Source: Helicostylum pulchrum (lineage: Eukaryota > Mucoromycota > Mucoromycetes > Mucorales > Mucoraceae). From it: a DNA stretch of 64,000 bases. The position numbers were made by a program, and so were the translations under genes. The notes under the pieces were generated by a model. That model did not search any database and was not told where the DNA came from. It saw only the letters and a list, made by a program, of their open reading frames with translations. The DNA is taken from the NCBI GenBank assembly GCA_025677825.1, contig JAIXMO010000033.1, forward strand, positions 1 to 64,000, given 5' to 3'. Positions 23,072 to 35,330 of the stretch are shown one piece after another (within the stretch, counting starts at the first letter, position 1; each line of letters opens with the position of its first letter).

Positions 23072-23581
23072 ATGGCTGCTGCTCACGACCATCACGATCA
23101 CTCCAACTGTAGCCACGATCACGGAGAACCTAAAAAGACTAATGTTGTTAGTGATGAAATGACTCTTAGAAAACAAGCCGCTGAAAAACTTACCAAGGTA
23201 AAAAAAAAAAAAAAAAAAAAAAAAAGGGATTAAGTTTTTCTTTATTTAACCATATTATTAGTCTTTAGTAGAATTACAAGAAATCGCTAACGAGCATAGA
23301 AAATTAGTTCAGTAAGCTTTACAGTGAAATAATACTGGCAACATAATAATTGACACGACTTTTTTTTTCTTAGAAGTAAAACTTCTGCCGAACCTGTGAA
23401 CAAGGCTGACGTGGATCTTTTGGTAAGTACCAAAAGGGTAATTGGTTGTTCCTGTTGTTGTACTTACTATGTGTTATTTTAGATGAAGGAAATGTTACTT
23501 ACAAAGCCCGAAGCCGAAGCAGCATTAAGAGCTAATAAATGTGATATCATTGCTACTCTTACTTCTTTGGTCAAGCAATAG
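23072..23581 (+). CDS. HYPK-like protein with NAC-type UBA domain
   Basis: Small partner of the ribosome-associated N-terminal acetyltransferase NatA in other eukaryotes (huntingtin-interacting protein K family). Exons 23072-23197, 23262-23311, 23374-23422, 23483-23581; 107 residues. The N-terminus is His/Asp-rich (AAAHDHHDHSNCSHDHGEP), the middle is helical and charged, and the last 40 residues form a UBA-like domain (VDLLMKEMLLTKPEAEAALR, then CDIIATLTSLV) matching the HYPK/NAC-alpha pattern. All introns are GT-AG and phase-consistent; the first contains a 24-base A run. The N-terminal His cluster is not part of the family core and may bind metal. Assignment to HYPK rather than another NAC-UBA protein is probable rather than certain. 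Confidence 0.75.
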
Positions 23582-24069
23582 ACATAATAAAATAGATTTT
23601 TTTGCTGTATACCATCATGCCCGTCGGTAACACCAAATTTAAACGAAATAAGGTTGTGATGTTGTGTGTCAGCTTATAATCATGTTTTAGCATGGCTTCA
23701 TTGTGACAATAGAAAAAAAAAGATGACCTTTTTTTTTATTGTCTATTGTTTGATTATTGGGACGTGTTGGATTTTCACTGGTGCTTTTGATCTTTCTAGT
23801 TCACGTTTTTGTTGGAAAAAAAAAGAGTATGAAGTTATCTTCTACCTTCAGTCATCTCTTCTGTATCGTGTATTGATATCGCCGGTTATTGAGAAAGCAT
23901 ACTTTTTTAATCATTGAGCTTCTACCTAAACTTTCCTAATAACAGGCAGAAAAGTTCACCAAGATGTACTTTTTGCCACGTCACAAATTACATTTCTTTA
24001 ACTTGAGTCTTTGTAGTACTTTTTCCTTTTTTTCTTTTTTCTTTCTTTTACGTATATATTTTATTCAAG
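23582..24069. other. intergenic between HYPK-like gene and SEC22
   Basis: AT-rich; an 83-codon ORF at 23666-23917 has no family features. Pyrimidine-rich DNA at 24020-24055 is the likely SEC22 promoter. Confidence 0.45.
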
Positions 24070-24910
24070 ATGGTAAAGACAACTATCATTGCAAGAATTT
24101 CCGATGGACTTCCATTAGCTGCTAGCATGGATGATGAGCAAGTAAGTTTTTTTTTCTTGGTATAAAAAAAAAAAGAAAGCAACTAAGTGTACATAATAAG
24201 GTTGAAACCGAGTTGGCTGAATATAAAGCGCAAGCAAAGCCTCTCTTCAAACGTCTTGGTCCTAATTCAGAACCGAGATGTTCTATTGAGTCAGGAAAAT
24301 ACATGTTCCAGTAAGTTGTTATATTTTCAAATATCTCTCTTTTTTTTTTTTGCTTAAAAAATCTTTTTTTTTGTATCAGTTATATTATTGAAGGAAGTGT
24401 TTGTTATCTCTGTATTTGTGATCAATCTTATCCTCGTAAGCTTGCATTCAGTTATTTGGAAGAGTTGGTCAAGGAATTCAATATGAGTTATGGTAATGAA
24501 GTAGATAAACCTGGATTGAGACCTTATGCCTTTGTTAAATTCGGTAAAACAAATAAAAGAACGCGTGAAATAAAAAAAAACTGATCCGTTATATTTTGTT
24601 AGATACATTTATGCAAAAGACAAAGAGAATTTATCAAGACACACGAACTCAAAGCAACTTGTCTAAATTGAACGAAGATTTACAGGACGTTACACGTATC
24701 ATGACTAAAAACATGGAAGATTTATTATGGCGTGGAGATAGTTTGGATCGTATGAGTACCATTTCTGGAGAATTAAAAGACAGTGCCAAAATGTTTAAGG
24801 ATAAAGCGCGCCACTTAAATTTACAAGCATTATATCGTAAGTATGGTCCTCCGGCCATCATTGCCTTGGTTATTTTGTTTGTGTTGCTTGTACGTTATTA
24901 TTGGTTTTAA
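24070..24910 (+). CDS. SEC22: R-SNARE Sec22
   Basis: Vesicle SNARE for ER-Golgi transport in both directions. Exons 24070-24141, 24201-24310, 24380-24543, 24603-24910; 217 residues, close to the 214-215 of known Sec22. An N-terminal longin domain (about 1-125: TTIIARISDGLPLAAS, CYLCICDQSYPRKLAFSYLE, LRPYAFVKFD) is followed by the SNARE helix (about 130-190, LNEDLQDVTRIMTKNMEDLL with the central Arg of R-SNAREs in LLWRGDSLDRM). A C-terminal membrane anchor follows (PPAIIALVILFVLLVRYYWF). The start ATG matches the family N-terminus MVKxTxIARxxDGLPL. Confidence 0.97.
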
Positions 24911-24942
24911 ATAAATAATTCAATATATACCAATACAATGTA

Positions 24943-26971
24943 CTATTGTCTTTTATTATTCTCTAATACATAACGAGATAGCCATCCTTCTTTTTTTGGC
25001 TCACTCACTGATATCGTACCGTTTAAAAGATATAATCGATGGTTACTTTCTATGCGATCTGTAATATAATTGTAATTAATCATAATACCAAAAGATTCTT
25101 GTAATCCCTTGTCAGAAGTGTCCGCCTGCCAGTGAATTTGATGTGCGCAAGCTCCATTTCTCAAGTGGAAATTAGCTTAAAGAATGAGTTTAGTTACATT
25201 CATATATATTTATATACGTAAAGAATCGCTTACCAACAGGATCTAAAGCATTTTTTTCGGCCCTCTTTTCAGACAAGATATACCTAGAGCATAATTTCAT
25301 TATTGGATCCTTTAATTCGTTTTGATCTTGACTATTGAACCGATCTAATTTCTACAAATATATATTACAACAATGAGTACAATAAAAGTATGTACTTTAA
25401 TTATTACTTTACTGTCTTCCATTCTGACCCCAACTCAGCCTGAATACCAGCATCAGTTTCAGCATGATTTAGTAGCCACTTTCTAAACCCAGGCAAAGGA
25501 CTGAGTGTAGCAAACGTTTCTAACTGAGGATAATGATTTTTTAAATCATTTACTACTTGTTTAATCAAATAGTTTCCTAAATTAATACCACCAAGGCCTT
25601 GTTGTGTAGTGATGGAATAGCATACAGCACATTTAAATTCGTCCGTATTTAATTCATCTTCATTTGGAACAGGTTCATTCAAAATAGCTTGCACTGAATT
25701 TGACATATCAGGAACAAGCGCTACGTGAACAAAGACGAGTGGTTCATTAGGAACATTATTCTCGAAAAAAGCATATACACGTCTATCAGGGCCTAATCGT
25801 CTAAAGAGAGAGAGAGAGAGTTTGTTTAGTTAACAAATAAATTAAATGTAAAGAAAAAGCCACCTTTTAATATCTTTCCAATCTTGTACTGCATGAACTG
25901 CCTCATAATCGCAAATCTTTTTTTTTTTCGCATAGCAATGTTAAATTCAATAATAATGAAACACTACAAGTGTATAAATACCTTTTCTAATAACTCTGCT
26001 GAGCTCTTTTGCCAAGTAATTCTCTCCAACTTTAAAAACCCAATGACGTAGGTCTTTAGTTTTAGTCGAATATCATGTTCCAAACTAGAGAATTCGAGAT
26101 ACTCTGGGCTATCTCTAGGACCCATTATATCCTATCCGTAGTAGCCATTTAATATAATAAATCAATAAAGATGCATGGTTTTTTTTTTACCAGTAAATCT
26201 GCTCGCATATCAGCCAATAATTTTAATCCATTTGGAAGTTGATGTATGCGGTCAAAAAATAAATTATACTTGGGCTCTAAATAGTACAACAAACTTTTTT
26301 CCACCTATATAATGTTGACTTAATACTACATGTAAAGATATAGAACGATATAAACACAAACCTGCGTAACATTACTTTTCCCGAGTTTAATGTATTCTTT
26401 TGCCTCTTTCACCGCATTTACCCGATCAACGTCTAATGTATTTTTTGTTGTAAGTTATAATCCCCTTCTTCTTTTTTTTGGCCGCAAAAAAAAAGAATAA
26501 AAACTTACCAAACTCTGTAGATAATACCTTGAAAAACTCCTTTTTGCCATTCTATAGAACCGATACAAAAAAAAAAAGTGTGTTTTTTTACATCGTAAAT
26601 AAAATCGTCCCTCTTTCTCTTTTTTTTCTCTCTTTCTTTTTTTACAAGTTTTTTACTTTATCCAATTGTTTGAAGAAATCGCAACATTTTTCGGTAAAAA
26701 GAGGTGGTGGTAAACTATTATTGTTCTCAGTAATCTTTTCTAATAATTCTTGCATAAATAAGCGGTCTTCAGGTACAACAGATACTGTTTCTTTTGTATT
26801 AAAGACTAAAGTTTTGTGTGTGTCAGCGTTTATATCTTTTTTTTTAAAAAGAAAAAAAAACTTGGTTTTTTATATTATACCTGGCTTCGTAAATAGACTC
26901 TTGCACCGTTGTAAAGGAACTACCTGTCGTTTTATAACAAGAGGCGATACCCCTTTTACGAATCGTTGCAT
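24943..26971 (-). CDS. MLYCD: malonyl-CoA decarboxylase, mitochondrial-type
   Basis: Converts malonyl-CoA to acetyl-CoA and CO2; this removes malonyl-CoA and affects fatty-acid oxidation. Ten exons (minus): 26971-26881, 26835-26657, 26551-26509, 26432-26362, 26304-26191, 26131-25982, 25916-25864, 25800-25413, 25351-25234, 25175-24943; 479 residues (human 493), total divisible by three. Residues 1-30 are basic and hydroxylated without acids (MQRFVKGVSPLVIKRQ), a mitochondrial presequence. The helical N-terminal domain precedes the GNAT-like catalytic domain with YEAVHAVQDWKDIKRRLGPD, AVCYSITTQQGLGGINLGN, FATLSPLPGFRKWLL (catalytic Ser region) and the C-terminal ANFHLRNGACAHQIHWQADT (His region). 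No peroxisomal SKL tail: it ends NNKRQ. It converges with SEC22; the two stops are 32 nt apart. Confidence 0.93.
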
Positions 26972-29900
26972 TGCAAAAAAAAAATATGTATAATTATTTG
27001 GGAAAGGAAAAAAAAAATATGTAAATTACTGAATCAAGGCGTGGGATATAAGAGTTTTTTATTCACGTGAAAAAGTATGGTTCCACACAGACTAATGTTT
27101 CCTTTTGACTGGATAGCAAATTAAAAAGTTGTATTTGGTAAGACAGTAAGAAGATAAATGTAAAGAACGTGCTTATACTTACAGCCAGCTGTTTATTCGT
27201 TTTATAGTACGATAGCGAAAAAAAAAAAAAATACAGGCAAAAAAGAAAGCCACGGTTGTCTATCGCTTGTTGAGCGACTTTTTTTTTAAAAACCCGCCCC
27301 AAAAAACTCAAATCAATGCAATGGTTTATTTATACGGAACTGAAACAAAGTCTAAAAAAAAAGGGGGGCGAAGGGGCCAGCCGAACCTTCAGCCGTAGTA
27401 GAATACTTTTGTTCAACCTTATATTTGAATTTCTACTAACCACTGCCTACTGTAAATCTTCGTTGTTTACTTGACGAATAACCAAATATTATATTTCTAA
27501 AAGGCTTACTATACAGATTGATTAAACGCTACTGTCTGCGCATATTAAATTATCAAGTAAAGTTTCTTAAAATCACATAATTAGCGGATTTTCGAAGTCA
27601 ATTAACGTTAAATATTTTCTTTATTTTAAACACTTTGAAAAAAGCTTTGGTAAAATGCTGGATACAGTTTCTTAATGAAGTTTGAGGAACATTATTACAT
27701 GCCTCAGTAATTCTTGTATGCATATCTTCTGTAGCATCGAATTTACTACGCTTAATACTACTTTTAACAACCTATACCCTCTGCTAGTAGAGATAATTGT
27801 AAACTTTTACATGAGACCACAAATAAATTTTGTTGTAGACCTTCTCAAAATCATTATATATTAGACATCTTTTAAGAAATAGATGTAAAGTTGAATAAGA
27901 CAATTGCTTTTTTTTATATATATTTAAGATCAATCGTCTTTTTTTAGTTAATGCATCTATCATGACAGCTAAGCAGTTGCTGCATTAAAGAAATAGCATT
28001 CCATTGTGAAACTTTCGTACCTTTTGTTTAAGAAGACTTTATTACGTTTTAAGTTTTGTTTAATTAAATGCAAACTAAGGTATTATACATCATAAAGGAT
28101 GTGCATACAGTAATCACAACGCCTGCATCAAGTATAAACTTACTGGTGTATTTATGCTAAAACTTAGCGGCCTGGTTGAGTAGTGACAGTCCAGACATAT
28201 AATTATTAGTAGTATTGATTAATAAAGCGAATGAACTTCCCTAACACATATACTTAAAAGCTTTATTAGAAGATCCAATTCCAAAGCAAAAAAAAAACCC
28301 CTTTTTCATCTTATCAAAGTCAACTATATTATTCAAACAAAATTGAGTAATATCGATACAATATTAACCTAACTCAGCTTACTTTCCTTAATTTAACAAA
28401 GGGTGTTTTAATGGAAATGACCACACTACCGAGATTTATCAGTGTCGTGTCGAGCAGCTCTCTGCGGTCGCGATTTCTTTCTTTGTCTTTGAGATTTATC
28501 TTCAAATAGAAAAAAAAACGTATTCGTTCGGTTCTGATTATAACGACTCCATTTTAAGTTTAGTATAAAGGACTATCGGAGGCCTTTCACTTTTAGTATT
28601 ACGAGAAGTGTTAATAGTATATCATTGGGCTTCCCAATTATTTATTTTTTAAAAAAATCTTTATCCCAACTTTGCTACTTAATCTAAATGGTAAATTTCC
28701 TTTCTGCACTTTACGGCTCCTTCATCATCGTCGTTTTCCCCTTTTATTTTCAGAGCCGCCGAAGTTTCTGCTTCCTCGGCCTCTTGGACCAAATGTTCCC
28801 TGCGTATAGCGTACAACGATACCGGATGAACTCCTAAAGAGATCATATCAGTAGCAAAAGTAGTGATAGCAGCATTAGTAGCAGTAGTAGTCCTTTAAAA
28901 AGTACACATATAAAAGAAAATACTTACTGGTGGTAGTTGCATTGTAATAAAAATAAAGAGGAAGAAAAGTGATTTATTCTTATTCATGTGATCTATTTCG
29001 TCATTTGTATGTCAAAATATGTACGTGCATAACCTGTACATGTACCTCTCGTTTTCGTGACATTCGCATTTGCTCAATTCGTAAGGGATCAATCTATAAA
29101 CAGAGCGTCTGCCGTAGATGAATCTTTTCTTTTTTTAAAAGTTCTTTCATGTTTCTAGCGGTTTTTACCGATTTTTAACAACTGTCAACAATTCTTTATT
29201 TGATTTTTTTTTAATCCACCAAAGAAATTGTATGCATCGGTATTTCAATGTATACACAGCATGCATAATTTTCCTTTTTTATCATAAAAAAAAAGTCGTT
29301 TTTTTCTCTTCCTTTCTTTCAAGACAAGACCTTCTACACAAGACCTCCTTACACAAGGTGAACTTTACAACATTTTGATATTGCCAACGTAAGTAGGGGA
29401 ATAAAGGAGCAAGATATAAAACAAGTACGCAAGAACAAGTATGTAAGAAGTAATATCCTGCACCTTTTTTTTTTTGAACTTGTAAATTGACAGTGCATTT
29501 GCTCATTTTAGAGATCCCCAAAGCAGACTTCAAAATAGTAATCAAAAGATGTGAATATATAGCGTGTATATATCACTGAAAACCAAATTTAACTTGCTAC
29601 GGATGGTGCCATGCTTACTTAAATTCCGAATACAAAACTCACGACTTTTATTTAGTTTTATATACCTATTATTGTTTAATCTTATTCTAGTCATCAGTTA
29701 TCTACTACAAATGAAGAAATTACGCCTTTAAAGATGATTAACAGTATTATTTTTTTACAACATTATTTAGTTTTACAAGTACAACAAATAAGCAACCACA
29801 ACAATACAACAAATAAGCAGCCACAATAACAACGAAAATATAAGGAACACCTCTTCATGCTACACGAAAATTTCCTTTGCGGCGTGACTTTTATTAATCC

Positions 29901-30257
29901 TTTCCTCTTTTGTACCACATTTCCCATTTTCCTTAAAATATAGTAATTTCTCAATATTAATAAAAAAAAAAAGCTTTTACCACTCTAAAACTATATTACT
30001 AAGGTCCACAAATTAAACGTTGTAGTTAGACACGTCGATTTGGAACGACCGAGAGTAATATTATAAGTTAGCAACAGTATCATCGCTCGAATCTGATTTT
30101 CGATCCCTTTCGATACAACAAGAATTTGGTAGCTTATCGCCCCTTTTATTTTACTTTTAATATTTTTGAAGTGTCATCTAAGAAAGACTAACTTGTGCTT
30201 CCGATTAGACCTTTGTCACGATCTCACTGCAAATTTACAGAACTAAAAATAGAAATA
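26972..30257. other. gene-poor 3.3-kb region
   Basis: No complete gene recognised apart from the small ORF at 28677-28908 described separately. AT content is very high in 27.4-28.4 kb. A near-duplicate segment of about 25 bp (ACAACAAATAAGCA-x-CCACAA) occurs twice at about 29782-29830. Minus ORFs at 27063-27311 and 29282-29545 lack domains. Confidence 0.4.
28677..28995 (-). pseudogene. small candidate secreted protein, two exons out of frame
   Basis: On the minus strand an exon starting near 28995 encodes MNKNKSLFFLFIFITMQLPP, a good signal peptide, up to a canonical donor GTAAGTATTTT at about 28928. After an acceptor at TTTTTAAAG (about 28896) a 70-codon open stretch reads TTTATNAAITTFATDMISLG, then VHPVSLYAIRREHLVQEAEE and an acidic C-terminus ending in a stop near 28687. 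Splicing as written is one base out of frame, so either the gene is broken, the true junction differs, or these two pieces are unrelated. No family recognised. I rate the second exon more likely real than the link. Confidence 0.3.
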
Positions 30258-30802
30258 ATGGCCTCTTACGCAAACATAAATATTATTCACTTGACTAAGC
30301 CTGGACAGGTAGAATTAGCTTATTCTGTTCGATATGAAGTTTATGTCCGCGAGCAGGGTTATGCAACCAATACAGTTACAGACGAGTTCGTTTTTTTTTT
30401 AAAAAAAAAAGAGGCATAAACTGACTATTTTATTTCGTTAGAGAGGATGAGCATTGTCAACATTGGGCTGCTGTTGCAGACAAAACAAATGTAGATGGAA
30501 CGATCGAGAATGGAGTTTCTATCGGCACGATTCGTTTAGCTATCAAACCAGATAACGTAGCAAGACTAGGCCGTGTTGCAGTTATTTCTTCTGCTCGCGG
30601 TCTCAAAGTAGGACCCAAACTGATCGATATATTTGAACGCTATTGTATTGAACAAGGATACCATACTATCTACTTACATGCCGTATCCGAAAAGAGAGGA
30701 TTCTACGAGAGACTTGGTTATGTTGTTGAACAAGGTGATCATGAAGAATTCTCAGAAGACGGTACACCTCATATTCGTCTTTGGAAACGAAACTTAACAT
30801 AG
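30258..30802 (+). CDS. GNAT-family N-acetyltransferase (YjcF/ElaA-like)
   Basis: Acetyl-CoA-dependent acetyltransferase of unknown substrate. Exons 30258-30385 and 30442-30802; 162 residues. The N-terminal part YSVRYEVYVREQGYATN resembles the VR..VFV.EQG block of YjcF/ElaA-type GNATs. EDEHCQHWAA and the beta4-beta5 core (IGTIRLAI, then ARLGRVAVISSARGLKVGPK) give the acetyl-CoA pyrophosphate loop, here RGLKVG, in place of the Q/RxxGxG/A consensus. C-terminal YLHAVSEKRGFYERLGYVVE is the typical FYxxxGF motif. The start is the first ATG after a short leader. It is convergent with CHL1 (31 nt between ends). The substrate cannot be deduced. Confidence 0.88.
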
Positions 30803-30833
30803 ATTTTTATTTTTAAAATTAAAAAAAAAAAAA

Positions 30834-33800
30834 TTACTGCTTTTCTCGAAAGAATTTAGCTGTTTTTCCCATCACTAAACCGAATTTATCGCATTTCTCT
30901 ACATGCTCACCAATCCATTTAGGCAACTTTTTCCCAATACGAGGTGTTCCGTATCTTTTATCAAGTAGAACAATGGTGGCGTAATCTCCTTTATGACGAA
31001 TAGCTCTTCCGATAGATTGATTGACTCCACGCATACAAAGGTTCTCATAATATTCAGTTCCTGCATTTACTGTACCATCATTCTTTTGACAGGTGTTAAA
31101 AAAAACAGAAAAAAAAAAGAGAGAGAAATATTTTATCTTACCGAGCATTCTTGAGCATACTTCATTTTTTCCAACAGTTCCACAGAACCTCGGTTAGCAA
31201 AAGGCAACCCAATCATAATAACACCTCTGTAATAAATATGATGAGTAATATAAACTTTGTTTTTCAATGTACACACACATATTTTTTTACCTTCCTAATC
31301 CATCCGAGAAATTAATACCTTCAGACATTTTACCATTAACAACACATAACAATATTGCACCCATTTTTTTATCTGGTGAATCAATTTGTAAAGAGTACTC
31401 TCGAAGCGTTGCTTCCACCTGATTACTTTCTCTTGGTTCTTTAAACACTTTTTTTCTTTTTTGAATTCTATCTAAAATACCACCACTTTCTATCGAGCTC
31501 CATCTCTTATAAACTTGATCCAAGTAAGTAAAACTAGGGAAAAAACAGACAATACCGTCGGGGATTACATTACACAAGTTTGCAATTGAGTGTCCTACTT
31601 CATCCATCTTGATGCAAATCATTGTTAGAATAGAGGCGAAGTATATACCAGTGCAAATAATACTTACTAATTTAAGGTCTTGTCTACTTTCATAATTAAA
31701 TATCAGTGGTTTTCCTGAAGGTCCTTCGTGCAATGTAATAGTAGACAAGTTTGTAGGTGGTATAATATGTCCGCAAGAAAAATGAGCGATTCTTTCTTTA
31801 GGAACGGAAGGAAACAAGTGAGTAAAGAAATCAGAGACAGGCTCCATCGTACCACCTGCCAAAACAATACTTTTTGCTTCCTCTACAATAGGTCTAAACG
31901 CATCGGCAGGGTTTAACAGCATATATTTGATACTTGCACCGGGATTTTCTGCAGTTCCAAAGCTAGTTACAATACGTCCATCTTTATCCGGGTTAGTTAA
32001 CGCCAATAAAAACGACTCGATTTGTGTCAGTGTTAAAGTAGAAGTTGTTAAAGATGCTGAAGCAGGCGGTAAAGGAGCTTTAGGGTTAAGCAATCTTTGT
32101 TTCTGCCTCTCTTCCTCTTGCTTTTCTTTCGCTTTATCGACAAATCCATTCAACTTTTTTGAAAGACTGCTAACGTCTAAATATGTTTTAATTTTAAACA
32201 TATTAATATGATCAATATTTGAGACGTGTAAAAATTCATTGACTCCCATGACACTATCTTTTTTTTTGGATATGTCTGTAGGTTGCAAGTGTCGAATAAA
32301 TACTTTAATGATGTTTAGGATCTGTTTAATATAAACAACGTTTTTTCCCAATAATCTAGATTTATATTTTTGAATGTACAAGTTGAGTTGATTCCAGGCC
32401 AGCTGTATCTGTTGTAAGGTGAGCGACACAGTGTAAATAGAGGTGATGGTTTCCATTAAATTATGCGCTTCATCAATAATAACAATGTTGTTTTTTAATG
32501 ATATACCAAGTGAGTCTCTAGTACTTGTGTGGAGTAAATGCTGATAAGGTAATACAATAAGCTAATAATAAACATGTTTAGCACAGAAAAAAAATATATA
32601 TATTATAAGGTATAAAAGCTTACTCTAGCAGATTTAGCTGTGTTTCGAGATCCATAGTAAGGACAGGTTGAAAGTTTCTCTCCTACTGTAACTAAATCCT
32701 CTATATCACGCACTTTTGCTAATGCATGGTCTCTAAACTCGTTCCATTTTGCTGTATTATCAGCCGGAGGTAAATATTTACAAGGTCCCTTCTTTGATCC
32801 TAATGACATTTACATAATTAATACCTGTACAAAAAAAAGTATATACGCAACCTACCACTCTTTTGAAGGTCAAGACAAGCTTCGTTAATTTTAGTTACAT
32901 TTCCCAACTTTTTAATATCTGGATTGATACACATGTTTTTTCTTGAAGCCAACGAGACTTCAAAGATATCTTCAGCGTACATCGTTTTGCTTACTTCATG
33001 CACAAATTGTGTCAATTGAGAATGGGTTCTGGAAGCATAATATATCTTTGTCTCTTCTACATCCGAATCCTCGTCTTCGTCTTCATAAGATACCTTTTTT
33101 TTCGACTCGAATCTATTATTTTTAAGAATTTTAATAACATACCCCACCCTTTTTTTTAATAAACCGGCACACATTACTTTGCTAATAAGGCTTGCACTTC
33201 TTTTGACAAGTTCGAATTGTTATTTGCTTTATTGGCAGTGGTAGTGGGCCCATTTTCATCGTCACTTACGTAATCGTCAATCAGGAACTCATCATCATCA
33301 CCTAGCTGTCTACTCTCTTTTGACCTCTTGCTGCTTTTAGCAGTAATTTCAATATTCAAATCGTCTTTGCGGACACGATCGATACGTTGCTTTAATTCTT
33401 TTCTTTTTTCTTCCAGTCGAGCTTTTTTTCTACTGCCTTCCGATTTCGTTTGCAATGCTGTAATCCAATCAGGTTGATTCACTTTTTTTTTTTATAAAAG
33501 AATACTATATGAGCAGCATGTCCTTTTTTTTTTTAATACGTACACAATAGCGTACCTTTAGGTTTAATGACAGGTTCGGTGGGTTCAGGATCCTTTTGAT
33601 CGTGATCCTTTAACCACTTTAAAGATCCACAAATTAAACTAAGCGATTTACCCTAATCGTAAAGCGAAACAAACTGAGTAAAGAAAGGCTCTTTTTGTTG
33701 TAGTTGAAAACCTGTACTTACTGTACCCGTAGGGCTTTCGAAGATACCAATTTTCCCCTGGTCTAATACGTTATATAATTCTTTCATGAAATCCTTTTGG

Positions 33801-33850
33801 ATACCGTAAGGCTCAAACGGGAAACCAAAAGGTTTGGTCTCTGAACTCAT
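30834..33850 (-). CDS. CHL1: Chl1/DDX11-family Fe-S DNA helicase
   Basis: XPD-like superfamily 2 helicase acting in sister-chromatid cohesion and fork processing. Nine exons (minus): 33850-33722, 33652-33556, 33481-33178, 33112-32856, 32799-32624, 32561-31668, 31607-31291, 31226-31142, 31082-30834; 835 residues, total divisible by three (yeast Chl1 861). Walker A is SPTGTGKS (near 39-46), split by intron 1. The Chl1-specific charged insert (about 75-175) is Lys/Glu-rich. The helicase motif [11 protein letters not shown] is followed by four Fe-S Cys in NMCINP, ACLDL, GPCKYL and STCPYYGS. Motif II is DEAH ([10 protein letters not shown]), and motif VI is [15 protein letters not shown]-terminal [16 protein letters not shown] is motif V. 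The ATG follows a poly-T/A leader. No truncation is seen. Confidence 0.95.
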
Positions 33851-34292
33851 TTTTTTTTCTAGGGTTATTGTAAGTCTATTGAAAGTAGGTAAAAAAATAA
33901 AAGACAAGCGGAAAAAGATAGAAGGAGGGAGATACTTAGAACTATCTAAAAGCAGTCTTGCCGCAATGCAAATAAAAACCGTTTGTTTTTAACTTGCCAT
34001 TAGTGGCAACAAACAAACTGGTTAACCTCGATAGAATGAGTACAATACTTCTTCTTCTTTTTAAAGAAAACTGTAGATGGCATGTAAAAATCAGATTGTA
34101 TGTTTTAGCTATTTCGTTACGGATCACGCTCATATACATAAACGGGTGAATATTCGTATCACCGAAGCATGTAAATAAGTTTCGAAGAGTGGTCAAACAT
34201 TCTAAATTAAGTTTCAACGACACTACTTGGATGAACCAATTTAGGTCATACATATTTAAACTGAATAAAAAAACGACATTATTTATTTTTAA
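33851..34292. other. intergenic upstream of CHL1
   Basis: CHL1 promoter region. A minus-strand 103-codon ORF (33942-34253) has no recognisable feature and is AT-biased. Confidence 0.4.
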
Positions 34293-35330
34293 CTATGGCT
34301 TTACAAAAGAAACATTCTCTTCGTCGCCATCTTTTTCCGTTGGCAAAAGAAGGCCATACTCTGTCCCTCTTACCGACTTTTCAATTTCTAAATCAATAAG
34401 TGTTTTTAAGGTCTTGCGAATCTCGTTACTGTTCATCATTTTTTTGACTTGGAAATTATCGTGTTCTTATTTTATTTCCTTGATCACATATGACGTTGCT
34501 TCAAGTGCGCGCTATCATCATACAAGATATTTTCAGCAATTTGTTCTTAACTTATGTTTATATTTTCTTCTCTTACCTTCAATAGCCAGACGAAGTTACC
34601 CATTGCCAAAATATTTTGGGTATCTTCTTTGTTTTCAGGGACAGTAACTAAATTTAAATACCTTTTTCAAGGCATAAAGCTTACTTGAGCAAAGTTCAAG
34701 TGTCCAGAGATGAATTTTATAATCTAAAATAAATGAGTAAATTAATACTTCAATATACTAAACATCTTACCTCTGGCATGTATAAAAGATATTTGAAGCT
34801 TATACACCGATTCTTCCGTTGCATAATAGTAGGTTTTTAATACACAGTTGAACAAGCAGAGACAACCGAAAGTTCCTTTTACGTGATCATACCCAAATAT
34901 AGCGTTGTCACGAAAGCCTTTACTTGTGTGCTAGGACTTGCAGCGTAAAATTCTGCTTGGTCTACCTGCTAATGATAATGCTAATACATCAAAACGATGA
35001 ATCGCATGTAGTTCGAATATTCCGGAAGTCTCCAGCAAAGTAATTTCCAAGTAGTTGTAAATAACGGCTGCGTCAGCCTTGTACTCTTCCTCTGAGGACT
35101 TCAAAGTATATTCACCAGGAATAAATATGAATTCTTTCATGTTACTAACCGCAAGTTCTACCAATGGCCAAATTAAAACATGATTAAAATTAGGCTCGTT
35201 AATAGCTAAACTTGAGTACAAATTAAGTCTATCAAAAAGGCAGTACCTTCTGATAAGAATAAAAAAGAGGCACCTTCAACCTCTATCAAGAACCAAAACG
35301 TACTTACTGAATCTCAAAAAGTACTTGCTA
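34293..35330 (-). CDS. Mucorales-type hypothetical protein with LETSG and DHVKG.FG motifs
   Basis: Function unknown. A chain of exons with GT-AG introns keeps frame on the minus strand: 35327-35308 (5' end uncertain), 35249-34966, 34917-34771, 34723-34685, 34647-34577. It reads RYCLFDRLNLYSSLAINEPN, LIWPLVELAVSNMKEFIFIP, GEYTLKSSEEEYKADAAVIY, LEITLLETSGIFELHAIHRF, then NAIFGYDHVKGTFGCLCLFN and YKIHLWTLELCS. From memory this pattern (E/S-x-x-F...WP, GE..L, YKAD, LLLETSG, DHVKG.FG) recurs in many hypothetical proteins of Mucorales; I know no function. The order GE..KAD..E-x-T-S loosely recalls a PD-(D/E)xK core, which is speculation. A final open stretch 34440-34293 (MMNSNEIRKTLKTLIDLEIE) is one base out of phase. 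The N-terminal exons are missing or unrecognised, so this may be a recently broken copy. Confidence 0.5.

Noticed and set aside
33942..34253. Minus ORF of 103 codons upstream of CHL1
   Set aside because: AT-rich composition, no motif, no splice link to neighbouring genes.
34189..34647. Plus ORF of 152 codons
   Set aside because: Hydrophobic/AT-biased, antisense to exons of the hypothetical gene at 34.3-35.3 kb; no domain.
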